Source of the DNA: an uncultured Prosthecobacter sp.
GTDB taxonomy: Bacteria; Verrucomicrobiota; Verrucomicrobiia; Verrucomicrobiales; Verrucomicrobiaceae
DNA: 6,099 nucleotides
Direction: 5' to 3'
NCBI GenBank assembly: GCA_937941745.1
Contig: CALDGV010000103.1
Location: 1 to 6,099, forward strand
Below are positions 1-6,099 of this stretch, piece after piece. The notes beneath the pieces are model-generated. The model saw nothing but the letters and a program-made list of their open reading frames with translations. It did no database searches and had not been told where the DNA came from. Position 1 is the first letter of the stretch; the number at the start of each line of letters is the position of its first letter. Made by a program: the position numbers and the translations under genes.

Positions 1-202
1 CGTCACCTGCGCGCCCGACGCCATCCCACCCGCGCTGGTGGAGCAACTGCGCGAAGGCGGGCGCATGATCATCCCCGTCGGCCCGGAAAACCAGGTGCAG
101 GAGCTGTATCTGCTCGAAAAACGCGACGGCAACATCGAGCAGCGCTCGATCCTGCCCGTGCGCTTCGTGCCGATGACGGGGAAAGAGAAGGGTGCGCCGT
201 GA
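1..202 (+). CDS. pcm: Protein-L-isoaspartate O-methyltransferase, C-terminal fragment
   Basis: This is the 3' end of a gene that begins off the left edge. Reading from base 2 gives 66 residues and then a TGA at 200-202. The enzyme uses S-adenosylmethionine to methylate isoaspartyl residues in damaged proteins, which starts their repair, and it acts in the cytoplasm. The visible part matches the family's C-terminal region in order: VTCAPDAIPPALVEQL, then GGRMIIPVG, then a strand with LYLLEK, and finally LPVRFVPMT close to the end. The S-adenosylmethionine-binding motif and the catalytic region lie outside the window, so activity cannot be judged. A short tail (GKEKGAP) follows the last conserved block. 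The gene converges on the minus-strand propeller gene with 54 bp between their stop codons. The family call rests on recognised C-terminal motifs only. Confidence 0.88.
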   Translation, partial: VTCAPDAIPPALVEQLREGGRMIIPVGPENQVQELYLLEKRDGNIEQRSILPVRFVPMTGKEKGAP

Positions 203-256
203 TTCTCAGGTGCGGAAGAAATTCGGAATCATGGAGTTGTGGAGCATTGTATTCCA

Positions 257-1462
257 TCACTTCACCGATTCCGCCCCGCCCCGCGGCTCCAGGCAGACGA
301 CACGACCAGCAGCGTTGCGAGCGTAGATGCGGCCGGCGGCGACCACGGGAGCGGTCCAGCATTTGCCGGGTAGCACGGTCTGGCGCAGGACGATGTCGAG
401 TTTCTCAGAGTCCGGTCTCACGATTAGGATCTCGCCTTTGTCGCAGAGCACGAGGTAGTCCGCTGTGGCGATGATTCCGCCGGTGGTGTGCCCCGGCTCA
501 CGCCAGCACTCGCGGCCGGTGGCCCACTCGATGCAGACAAAGGCCGTGGGCTTGTGCGTGGTGCCGTTCAGTCCGTAGAGGTGATCGCCGATTTTGACCG
601 AGGGATTGAAGTAGTTTTGAAAATCCTTCCGCTCCCACACCGTGTCCCAGCCGCCATCCGCACGCCGACGCTTGAGCGCCGAGCCGCCGATGGAGCTAAC
701 CAGGATGTCCGCACCATCGGTGACGGGGTCGGTGGCGTTCAGTCCCTTCCACGGGATGCTCCAGACCACGCGGCCATCAGCGGCGGCGATGCCGGAGAGG
801 GATTTGCCGAGAAACAAGGCCAGCACCTCTTTGCCGCCAAGCAGCTCCGGCATGGGCAAAGGCGTGGAGTAACCAGTCGCCGCCGGGCCGCCCTGCCACA
901 CGGTGCTTCCATCGCGTCGGTCGAGCGCGACACCGCAAGTGCCAGCGTTGAGAATGACGAGATCGCCATGGCAGTAAGGCGATCCGGCAAAGTGCCACTC
1001 GGGTAGTTCCAAGGTGTGATCGGCTTTCAAATCGCGCTGCCAGATCACCGCGCCGGTTTCAGGATGCAGGGCGAATGCCTGCCCCTGCTTGCCCAGCACA
1101 TAAACCGCGTCGGCCGTGATCGTGGGCGTCACGCCGGGACCGCCTTCGTAATACTTCGCGTGCAAATCCGCCGTGTAGGCATGTTTCCACAGCATGGCAC
1201 CCGTACGGGCGTCGAGACACCAGACGATCTCTTTTTCATCCTGGAAGCCCATGGTATACACGCGCCCGCCGACGACGGAGAATGACGAGAACCCGATGCC
1301 GACCTCAGCGGTCCACACCTCGTGCAGCGACGACACCGCGCCGAGCTTCTCCACGGTCTTGCCATCAAAGTTCGGGCCGCGCCAGTGCGGCCAGTCGGCG
1401 GCGGAAACCGATGTCAGACCGGTCAAGAAAAAGACCAGGAAGCGGTGATGAAGAGAAAGCAT
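257..1462 (-). CDS. Secreted PQQ-like beta-propeller repeat protein
   Basis: This 401-residue protein appears to be a seven-bladed, exported beta-propeller of the PQQ-repeat type. The chosen start is the ATG at 1462, which gives a clean signal peptide (MLSLHHRFLVFFLTGLTSVSA) with likely cleavage before ADWPHW. An in-frame ATG at 1522 would add 20 residues ahead of the signal and overlap the upstream gene, so it is less likely. The mature N-terminus carries WPHWRGP (residues 24-30), typical of this family in Verrucomicrobiota and Planctomycetota. Blades show the usual pattern of a hydrophobic strand, then D/ETG, then W, for example YVLGKQGQAFALHPETGAVI and LDARTGAMLW. The last blade is GRIYARNAAGRVVCLE near the C-terminus. 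No quinoprotein dehydrogenase active site is recognisable, so the fold is clear but the role is unknown. It may bind a ligand or act as a scaffold. It lies 44 bp downstream of the glycosidase-like gene, probably in one transcript. Confidence 0.85.
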   Translation of the reverse strand: MLSLHHRFLVFFLTGLTSVSAADWPHWRGPNFDGKTVEKLGAVSSLHEVWTAEVGIGFSSFSVVGGRVYTMGFQDEKEIVWCLDARTGAMLWKHAYTADLHAKYYEGGPGVTPTITADAVYVLGKQGQAFALHPETGAVIWQRDLKADHTLELPEWHFAGSPYCHGDLVILNAGTCGVALDRRDGSTVWQGGPAATGYSTPLPMPELLGGKEVLALFLGKSLSGIAAADGRVVWSIPWKGLNATDPVTDGADILVSSIGGSALKRRRADGGWDTVWERKDFQNYFNPSVKIGDHLYGLNGTTHKPTAFVCIEWATGRECWREPGHTTGGIIATADYLVLCDKGEILIVRPDSEKLDIVLRQTVLPGKCWTAPVVAAGRIYARNAAGRVVCLEPRGGAESVK

Positions 1463-1506
1463 GAGCGGGCAAGGATCGGTGAGGAAAGAAGAGTGCCGGC
1501 CAGGAT

Positions 1507-2988
1507 TCACGGCGCGAACCACATCGAGAACACATCCGCATCGCGCAGATCGAACTTCAGCCGCACCGGTTTTCCAGCGAGTGCCGAGACATCGCTGCCG
1601 GACTTCCAGTGGATGACGCGGTCAATGTCGTCGTAGGATTGTGCCACGCAGTCCTCCAGGGTGAAGCCCGGGATGGGCGCGCCGTTTTCATCCTGGATCT
1701 CCACCGCCACATGACCAGCCGCGCCGGTGGAGAAATTCAGATGCAGCGCCTTGCCGGCGAAGGTGAGCGGCTTGGTGATCATGCGTCCGCCTTCGTAATC
1801 CGCGTGTAGGGAGGCAAAGCCATCGAGTCGCAGCGTGCAGCGCTCCACGAGGTTCACGCCCTGGCCGTAGTGGCGCTGCACGAACATGGACAGCTCGGAT
1901 TTGCCGGTCTGGACGAGGCCGCAGGCGGGATAGTTCGCGCGGCTGGTCCAGTTGCGGAAATGCAGGCCGGGACGCACGAAGCCTTCCATGAAAGTGCGGT
2001 TGTAGAGGCCGGAGCCCGAGCGGCTGGTCATGAGCACGGCCTCGGAGGTGTCTGCAAAAAGAGCGGTGTAGGCCTTAGCGTCGTCAGCCATGTATTTCTT
2101 CGCCTGCTCATCCAGCGAGGATTTCCCCTGCATGAAGCGCGCCGCGGTGGCGATCTCGATGTGCGGCGCGCGGAAGTAGGGCTGCGTCTGGCTGACGTAA
2201 ATGTGGTCCACCAGCGGGCGGTCGCACTTCATCATCACGGCAGGCGTCCAGTTCAGAAAGTCGGTGCTGGTGCTGCGGCTCACCCAGCGCACGCCTTTCG
2301 GCTGCCAGGTTTTTTCATCGGTGCCGCCGCCAGTGAAGACGCGGAAATACGCCACATAGCACTTCTCCTCCGCCGACCGGAAGGCGACGTTTTGCGAGTC
2401 GAACGCGCCCTTGGTCAGCACCGGTTCCTCGCGCAGTTTCTGCCACTTCAAACCGTCCGCCGAGGCCCATGCGCGCAGGCCGCCGCTCTTGCCGCCGAGG
2501 CCGGAGAGCGCCTTGTAACGTTGCTCCGGCGGCGTGGCTGGATTCGTGTCGAGAAAGGGCGCGAAGTTGTGCGTGGCGATGGGATCGTTGGCGAGCAGGA
2601 TGTTGTTGTCCTTGGTGCCAAAGGCTTCGTGCAAACCGAGGTTCGGTTTCGTCCACACGCGACCGTCCTTCGACTCGGCGTAGCAGGTGTACTCGGTCTT
2701 GTTCGATGACGTGGGCAGCGTGGGCGTGCCGCGATAGTACATGCGGAAGAGCTTCCGATCAGGGTCATGCAGCACGGTGATGTAGCCGCTGAAGATGCCT
2801 TCCCAGGGCTTGTCAAATTTCACCGCCACGCTCACCGGCTGCGGTGCGTGCATTTCCAGCGTGGCCTGGTCGAGCTGGTCAATCAGCAGGCGATCCACAA
2901 ACAACTCCCGCCGCGAGCCGAGCGCGATGGGTTCCGCCAGCGCGGAGAAGAGTGGCAGCAGGGCGAGGGCGTGGAGGAGCGTTTTCAT
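1507..2988 (-). CDS. Secreted glycosidase-like protein (GH32/GH43-type propeller, probable)
   Basis: This 493-residue protein opens with a signal peptide (MKTLLHALALLPLFSALA) followed by GSRRELFVDRLLID (residues 24-37). That opening marks a large family common in Verrucomicrobiota and Planctomycetota, often annotated as glycosyl-hydrolase-32-like or hypothetical. The central part, about residues 50-390, has repeated strands with sugar-hydrolase-propeller character: RMYYRG (82-87), CYAESKDGRVWTKPNLG (102-118), AWASADGLKW (173-182) and STDFLNWT (241-248). Residues from about 400 to the end form a second domain, probably a beta-sandwich, with GRMITKPL, IPGFTLEDC and LAGKPVRLKFDLRDAD. Acidic residues are plentiful, but I could not assign a catalytic pair, so hydrolase activity is an inference from the fold. 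The gene leads the minus-strand pair and faces a 359-bp divergent intergenic region. The ATG at 2988 was chosen because it directly precedes the signal peptide. Confidence 0.8.
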   Translation of the reverse strand: MKTLLHALALLPLFSALAEPIALGSRRELFVDRLLIDQLDQATLEMHAPQPVSVAVKFDKPWEGIFSGYITVLHDPDRKLFRMYYRGTPTLPTSSNKTEYTCYAESKDGRVWTKPNLGLHEAFGTKDNNILLANDPIATHNFAPFLDTNPATPPEQRYKALSGLGGKSGGLRAWASADGLKWQKLREEPVLTKGAFDSQNVAFRSAEEKCYVAYFRVFTGGGTDEKTWQPKGVRWVSRSTSTDFLNWTPAVMMKCDRPLVDHIYVSQTQPYFRAPHIEIATAARFMQGKSSLDEQAKKYMADDAKAYTALFADTSEAVLMTSRSGSGLYNRTFMEGFVRPGLHFRNWTSRANYPACGLVQTGKSELSMFVQRHYGQGVNLVERCTLRLDGFASLHADYEGGRMITKPLTFAGKALHLNFSTGAAGHVAVEIQDENGAPIPGFTLEDCVAQSYDDIDRVIHWKSGSDVSALAGKPVRLKFDLRDADVFSMWFAP

Positions 2989-3133
2989 GCAGGTGGAGAA
3001 TGATACGGCTCCCTCGCGAGCTTCTTTGAGCTTTGAGGCGACTGTTTGCTGCGTGGATGTGAGTGCAGCCGCAGGAAGCCACCAGCAGAGGCACGACCTC
3101 CGAAAGCCACGCCACCAACATGCCTATAAATCA

Positions 3134-3150
3134 CAAATCGCGCTGATTTG
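3134..3150. repeat. Short inverted repeat, possible operator
   Basis: CAAATC (3134-3139) and GATTTG (3145-3150) are perfect reverse complements around the 5-bp centre GCGCT. The element sits inside the divergent intergenic region, about 145 bp upstream of the minus-strand start and about 200 bp upstream of the plus-strand start. The size and symmetry fit a dimeric regulator site. Six-base arms can arise by chance, and no T-run follows, so a terminator is unlikely. Confidence 0.25.
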
Positions 3151-3266
3151 CAGCATAAGCCACGCCCTGTGGAATGGGCTGCATGATACGCCACGTTATA
3201 AAACCAGCCTGGCCAGACACCACGACCGCTCATCTCTTGCTCTTCACCCGCCTGATCATGCGCACC

Positions 3267-3297
3267 TTGAGTCTAAATTCAGCCACCGGTGTATTAT
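3267..3297 (+). promoter_or_regulatory. Candidate sigma-70-type promoter
   Basis: TTGAGT (3267-3272) resembles a -35 box. TATTAT (3292-3297) resembles a -10 box and has a TG just before it (3290-3291), as in extended -10 promoters. The spacer is 19 bp, longer than the usual 17, which the extended -10 could offset. Transcription would begin near 3304 and leave a leader of roughly 45 nt before the ATG at 3348. The position suits the plus-strand operon. The call rests on similarity to the general consensus only. Confidence 0.35.
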
Positions 3298-3347
3298 GAT
3301 CTGAGAGGACATTTTTCATCCTTCAAACCGTTCAATCCACCCATGCC

Positions 3348-3695
3348 ATGAAGCCTGCAAAAAACAACAGCGCCACCCCAAAGGCAGCCGCCAAGAATGA
3401 GGCTGTGCCTGCCGCCAAGCCTGCAAAGAAAGCCAGGAGCGTCAAAAAGGCAGCCGCCAAGAAAATGACCGTGCCTGCTGCCAAGCAGATCAAGAAGCCC
3501 GTCACCTCCGGCAAGCCAGCGCGCAAGCGCCCGGCAGCGCCGCCAGTGCCACCGCCCGCTCCACAGTCGGAGATGGAGCTCACGGATGTGGAGATCGCCA
3601 CGCGTGCTTACTTCATCTATGTGAGCGAGGGCTGCCCTCCTGGCCGGGAGATGCAGCATTGGTTGGATGCGGAAGCTCAACTTCGAGGGCAATGA
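3348..3695 (+). CDS. DUF2934 protein with histone-H1-like Lys/Ala/Pro-rich tail
   Basis: This is a 115-residue protein in two parts. Residues 1-75 are a low-complexity basic tail of Lys, Ala and Pro, like the tails of bacterial histone-H1 homologues, ending in a proline-rich linker (PAAPPVPPPAP). Residues 79-112 match the small DUF2934 domain: an IATRAYFIYVSEG helix, then CPPGREMQHWLDAEAQL, which keeps the conserved Trp and Ala-Glu. DUF2934 has no established function. The tail suggests nucleic-acid binding, which is inference. The tail holds two copies of a 22-residue unit (12-33 and 34-55), each with KAAAK, VPAAK and a KK pair. The start at 3348 is the only good choice, because the ATG at 3343 meets a stop after two codons. 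No Shine-Dalgarno sequence is next to it; GAGAGGA at 3303-3309 is too distant. The universal stress protein gene follows after 48 bp. Confidence 0.8.
   Translation: MKPAKNNSATPKAAAKNEAVPAAKPAKKARSVKKAAAKKMTVPAAKQIKKPVTSGKPARKRPAAPPVPPPAPQSEMELTDVEIATRAYFIYVSEGCPPGREMQHWLDAEAQLRGQ
3380..3511 (+). repeat. Two 66-bp tandem direct repeats within the basic tail
   Basis: Copies at 3380-3445 and 3446-3511 begin with the same 18 bases (3380-3397 and 3446-3463), and both contain GTGCCTGC followed by GCCAAGC further in. The period is 66 bp, or 22 codons, so the frame is kept. The encoded units share 12 of 22 residues. The identity fades toward the 3' half, which suggests an older duplication now diverging. 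Confidence 0.75.
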
Positions 3696-3743
3696 CGAAA
3701 TGATCGCTCAAGCCATCACAACCACCCCAAAAGCCTTCCCACG

Positions 3744-4664
3744 ATGAACGCAAATCCCGATCCGCAGCCCAACATGCCAAAGGCGTGCCACTTCACTCAC
3801 ATCCTGGCTCCGGTGGATTTTTCCGAAGCGTGCCTGCACGGCCTGTCCACGGCAGTCAGTCTCGCCAGGCGCAGCGGCGCGAAGCTCACCGTCATGCATG
3901 TGGTCAAGCACCTGCCTCACGGCTCGCATGTGGTGCTGGACGCCGTCGGCATCCAGCAGGACTGGGAGCGGCCGGAACGCGAAAAACTCGCCGAGTTTGT
4001 CCAAACCCATGTGCCGGGCGATGTGCCCGCGCGGCAGGTGGTGAGACAGGGAAAGCCATTCCATGCCATCGTGGAGGAGGCCCGCGAGCAAGGCTGCGAC
4101 CTGATCGTGACCGCCACGCATGGCTACACCGGACTTGCCCATGTGCTCATCGGCAGCACGGCGGAGCGCATCGTACAGCACGCGGCCTGTCCCGTGCTGG
4201 TGGTGCGTGGGCGTGGCGGCAAACCTGCTGAAGAGCTGGCACCGCGTTGGATTCTTGTTCCCACGGATTTTTCGGACAACTCGCGCAAGGCTTTCCCCTT
4301 CGCGACTGCGCTGGCGCTCGAATTCGGAGCCAAACTCATTCTTGTCCATGTGAAACCCGGCATCCCCATGACCGGTGAGATTCCGCTGAACTTCACCCAG
4401 GAGCAGATCGATGCCGTGCATGCGCAGGCCGAGGTGCGGCTGCGCCAGTTCCGCACCGAGCACTTCAGTGAGCATCTTGATACCACCACGCTCGTCCTCG
4501 AAGGCAACGCGCACGAGTGCCTCATCAAGGCCGTGATCTCCGACGATCCTGGCCTCATCGTCATGTCCACCCACGGTCACACCGGCTGGCAGCACGCGCT
4601 GCTCGGCAGCACGGCCGAGCGCGTCGTCCGACATGCCACAGGCTCGGTGCTTGTGGTTCGCTAA
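3744..4664 (+). CDS. Universal stress protein with two tandem UspA domains
   Basis: This is a 306-residue cytoplasmic protein made of two UspA folds in a row, about twice the length of single-domain members. Domain 1 (about 15-155) starts at FTHILAPVDFSEA and ends at CPVLVVR. Domain 2 (about 167-306) starts at PRWILVPTDFSDNS and ends at SVLVVR. Each has the conserved early Asp (D25, D175) and the nucleotide-binding loop, ATHG then nine residues then GS (124-138) in domain 1, and STHG then nine residues then GS (275-289) in domain 2. In both loops the first Gly of the classic G-x2-G-x9-G-S pattern is replaced, by Ala and Ser. The remaining pattern fits ATP-binding members, which act in stress survival and energy limitation. 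An alternative start is Met11, since the first ten residues are not conserved. The stop codon TAA overlaps an ATG that opens a 9-codon frame leading to the permease gene. Confidence 0.92.
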   Translation: MNANPDPQPNMPKACHFTHILAPVDFSEACLHGLSTAVSLARRSGAKLTVMHVVKHLPHGSHVVLDAVGIQQDWERPEREKLAEFVQTHVPGDVPARQVVRQGKPFHAIVEEAREQGCDLIVTATHGYTGLAHVLIGSTAERIVQHAACPVLVVRGRGGKPAEELAPRWILVPTDFSDNSRKAFPFATALALEFGAKLILVHVKPGIPMTGEIPLNFTQEQIDAVHAQAEVRLRQFRTEHFSEHLDTTTLVLEGNAHECLIKAVISDDPGLIVMSTHGHTGWQHALLGSTAERVVRHATGSVLVVR

Positions 4665-4693
4665 TGCCTCTGTTTCCCAAAGCAACCGCCTGA
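4664..4693 (+). promoter_or_regulatory. Nine-codon bridging frame between usp and permease genes
   Basis: An ATG at 4664-4666 overlaps the usp stop as TAATG. It opens a frame encoding MPLFPKATA that ends at a TGA (4691-4693), which in turn overlaps the permease ATG as TGATG. Both junctions share one base. Such overlaps are known to let terminating ribosomes reinitiate, so this may couple permease translation to usp translation. No Shine-Dalgarno sequence precedes either ATG. Chance is a real alternative, because the frame is very short and the peptide shows no recognisable features. Confidence 0.3.
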
Positions 4694-6099
4694 TGCTCGA
4701 AGCCAATCTACTCTGCGCCGTCGGACCGATTTTTCTGCTCATCTTTTTGATGACCAAGAAAACGCCGATGCCGTCGGCCAAGGCGCTGCCGCTTGCGGCG
4801 GCGGTGACTTATGGAGTTCAGCTCGCGTGGTTTGGCGCGGACGCGACGCAGGTTCATGCCTCAGTTCTCGCGGGACTGCTGGTGGCGCTGACGCCGATCA
4901 TGATCGTCTGGGGCGCGATCTTTTTCTTTCGCACCATGGAGCACTGCGGCGCGCTGGAGACCATCCGCGCGTGGCTGAACCATCTGTCACGCAATCGTGT
5001 GGCGCAGGTGGTCATCATCGGCTGGTCGTTCCAGTTTCTCATCGAGGGCGCCAGCGGTTTCGGCACGCCTGCGGCACTCGCGGCGCCCTTGCTGGTCGGC
5101 CTCGGTTTCCCGGCACTGAGGGTGGCGATGGCCTGCCTCATTCTGAACAGCGTGCCGGTTTCTTTCGGCGCGGTGGGCACGCCAACATGGTTCGGTTTCG
5201 GGCAGCTTGGCCTGAGCGCGGAGGAGTTTGGCGCACTGGCGTGGAAGACCGCCCTCGTCCACAGCGTCGCCGCCTGCGTGGTACCGGTGCTGGCCTTTCG
5301 ACTGCTGCTCACTTGGCAGGAAATCGGGCACAATGCGCTTTTCATCGCACTGGCCATCTTCGCCAGCGTGCTGCCGATGCTGCTGCTGGCCAGGTTTGAT
5401 GATGAGTTCCCCGCTGTGGCGGGTGGTTTGGCCGGTTTGATCCTCACCGTGTGGCTGGCGCGACATCAGATCGGCCTCACGCGTGAGGACGGCGCAGCAT
5501 CCGCCGAATCCGCGCCTGCGACTCGTGATGTCATTAAAGCGCTCTTTCCACTTTGGGGCACGGTGCTGGTGCTGCTGATCACACGCATCCCTCAGCTCGG
5601 CCTTCGCGATCTCCTCACCGCCGCGGACCCCGCGTGGACGGGCTCACTCGGCCACTTGGGCATTTTTTCGATCAGTTCGTCCCTCGTGCTCAATCTGCGC
5701 GGCATCCTCGGCACGGAGGAAAGCTGGACCCATCAGGTGCTCTACGTGCCCTCGCTCATTCCCTTCATCTTGATCTCAGTGGTGGCGTGGCGCGTTCTGG
5801 CCGCCCCTGCCGGAACGGCGGGAAAAGTATGGCGCGAATCCTCCGCTCGCATGCGTCATCCGCTTCCCGCGCTGCTCGGTGCCCTGGTGTTTGTGCGCTT
5901 GATGATGGTCGGTGGTGAAAGCTCGCCCGTCATGCTCATCGGCAGCACGCTTGCCGAGGCCACCGGCACCTGGTGGCCCTATCTTGCTTCCTATCTTGGT
6001 GCGCTCGGCTCCTTCTTCGCGGGTTCATGCACGATTTCCAATCTCACCTTCGGCCCCATTCAGGACGCCATTGCGGCGCAGCGCGGTTTTGACCGCACC
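4693..6099 (+). CDS. lldP: L-lactate permease (LctP family), 3' end off window
   Basis: This is an open frame of 469 codons that runs past the right edge with no stop. It encodes a polytopic inner-membrane protein of the lactate permease family, which imports L-lactate, and often D-lactate and glycolate, with protons. The start is the ATG at 4693, giving MLEANLLCAVGPIFLLIFLM as the first membrane segment. Hallmarks are IEGASGFGTPAALAAPLL (117-134), LNSVPVSFGAVGTP (151-164) and, near the window end, GSFFAGSCTISNLTF (439-453). Many hydrophobic segments alternate with short loops, including one charged loop around LTREDGAASAES. Family members are usually about 530-560 residues, so the last 60-90 are missing. 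The gene is the third in a likely operon and is joined to usp by a 28-bp gap holding a bridging mini-frame. No lactate dehydrogenase gene is visible, though one could lie downstream. The symbol follows the E. coli homologue. Confidence 0.93.
   Translation, partial: MLEANLLCAVGPIFLLIFLMTKKTPMPSAKALPLAAAVTYGVQLAWFGADATQVHASVLAGLLVALTPIMIVWGAIFFFRTMEHCGALETIRAWLNHLSRNRVAQVVIIGWSFQFLIEGASGFGTPAALAAPLLVGLGFPALRVAMACLILNSVPVSFGAVGTPTWFGFGQLGLSAEEFGALAWKTALVHSVAACVVPVLAFRLLLTWQEIGHNALFIALAIFASVLPMLLLARFDDEFPAVAGGLAGLILTVWLARHQIGLTREDGAASAESAPATRDVIKALFPLWGTVLVLLITRIPQLGLRDLLTAADPAWTGSLGHLGIFSISSSLVLNLRGILGTEESWTHQVLYVPSLIPFILISVVAWRVLAAPAGTAGKVWRESSARMRHPLPALLGALVFVRLMMVGGESSPVMLIGSTLAEATGTWWPYLASYLGALGSFFAGSCTISNLTFGPIQDAIAAQRGFDRT

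Larger units (their letters stand above)
2989..3347. other. Divergent intergenic region
   Basis: These 359 bp separate the divergent glycosidase-like and DUF2934 genes, so promoters for both should lie here. Short open frames exist on both strands, but none reads like a protein I recognise. Visible elements are a candidate plus-strand promoter at 3267-3297, a 6-bp-arm inverted repeat at 3134-3150, a 10-bp direct repeat (AAGCCACGCC at 3104-3113 and 3157-3166) and a tandem heptamer CTTTGAG at 3024-3037. No tRNA-like fold, riboswitch or terminator was recognised. Confidence 0.6.

Noticed and set aside
221..255. Possible terminator between the convergent stops (GGAAT at 225-229 and ATTCC at 251-255)
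   Set aside because: The stem is only five pairs with a 21-nt loop and no T-run, too weak to call.
1463..1522. Twenty-residue N-terminal extension of the propeller protein from an ATG at 1522
   Set aside because: It would place non-signal residues ahead of a good signal peptide and overlap the upstream gene. The ATG at 1462 is the better start.
1870..2709. Plus-strand open frame (279 codons) opposite the glycosidase-like gene
   Set aside because: Its product is rich in Arg, Ala, Gly and Val with no domain pattern, while the opposite strand encodes a well-formed secreted protein over the same span.
3000..3037. Minus-strand TATCAT (3000-3005) as a -10 box, and the tandem heptamer CTTTGAG at 3024-3037
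   Set aside because: No -35 box lies at a suitable distance, and the -10 would leave almost no leader before the ATG at 2988. The heptamer repeat is short enough to be chance.
2985..3304. Small open frames in the divergent intergenic region on both strands
   Set aside because: They overlap one another or run into the known genes, and none shows a recognisable domain, signal peptide or start context.
3708..4781. Long minus-strand open frame (357 codons) opposite the usp gene
   Set aside because: It is antisense to a clear tandem UspA gene and has no recognisable motifs. Long antisense frames are expected in GC-rich coding DNA.
4827..5399. Overlapping frames of about 190 codons on both strands within the permease gene
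   Set aside because: The permease frame carries family motifs throughout this span, so these are out-of-frame readings.

Overview
The window looks like GC-rich chromosome from a member of the Verrucomicrobiota, or less likely the Planctomycetota. This is an inference from gene content. Two secreted proteins belong to types that are abundant there: a PQQ-like beta-propeller with an N-terminal WPHWRGP motif, and a glycosidase-like protein opening with a RELFVDRLLID motif. None of the five visible start codons has a recognisable Shine-Dalgarno sequence, which also fits those phyla. No rRNA, tRNA, mobile element or CRISPR array was seen.

Layout. (1) Positions 1-202, plus strand: the C-terminal 66 residues of a protein-L-isoaspartate O-methyltransferase, whose start lies off the left edge. 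(2) Positions 257-2988, minus strand: a two-gene unit, with a secreted glycosidase-like protein first and a secreted seven-bladed PQQ-like propeller protein 44 bp downstream. It converges on the methyltransferase gene. (3) Positions 2989-3347: a divergent intergenic region with one candidate plus-strand promoter, a short inverted repeat and a 10-bp direct repeat. (4) Positions 3348-6099, plus strand: a likely operon of a histone-H1-like basic tail fused to a DUF2934 domain, a tandem universal stress protein, and an L-lactate permease that runs off the right edge.

How the genes may work together. The minus-strand pair is probably exported, and may handle an extracellular or periplasmic carbohydrate, but no substrate can be read from the sequence. 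The plus-strand trio joins a small basic, possibly DNA-binding protein, a nucleotide-binding stress protein and a lactate/proton symporter. This suggests lactate uptake expressed together with a stress or energy-limitation response. The stress protein and permease genes are joined by a 9-codon open frame that overlaps both neighbours by one base, which may couple their translation.

No wholly new system is evident. The items most worth a second look are this double-overlap junction, the absence of Shine-Dalgarno sequences, and the duplicated basic tail on the DUF2934 protein.
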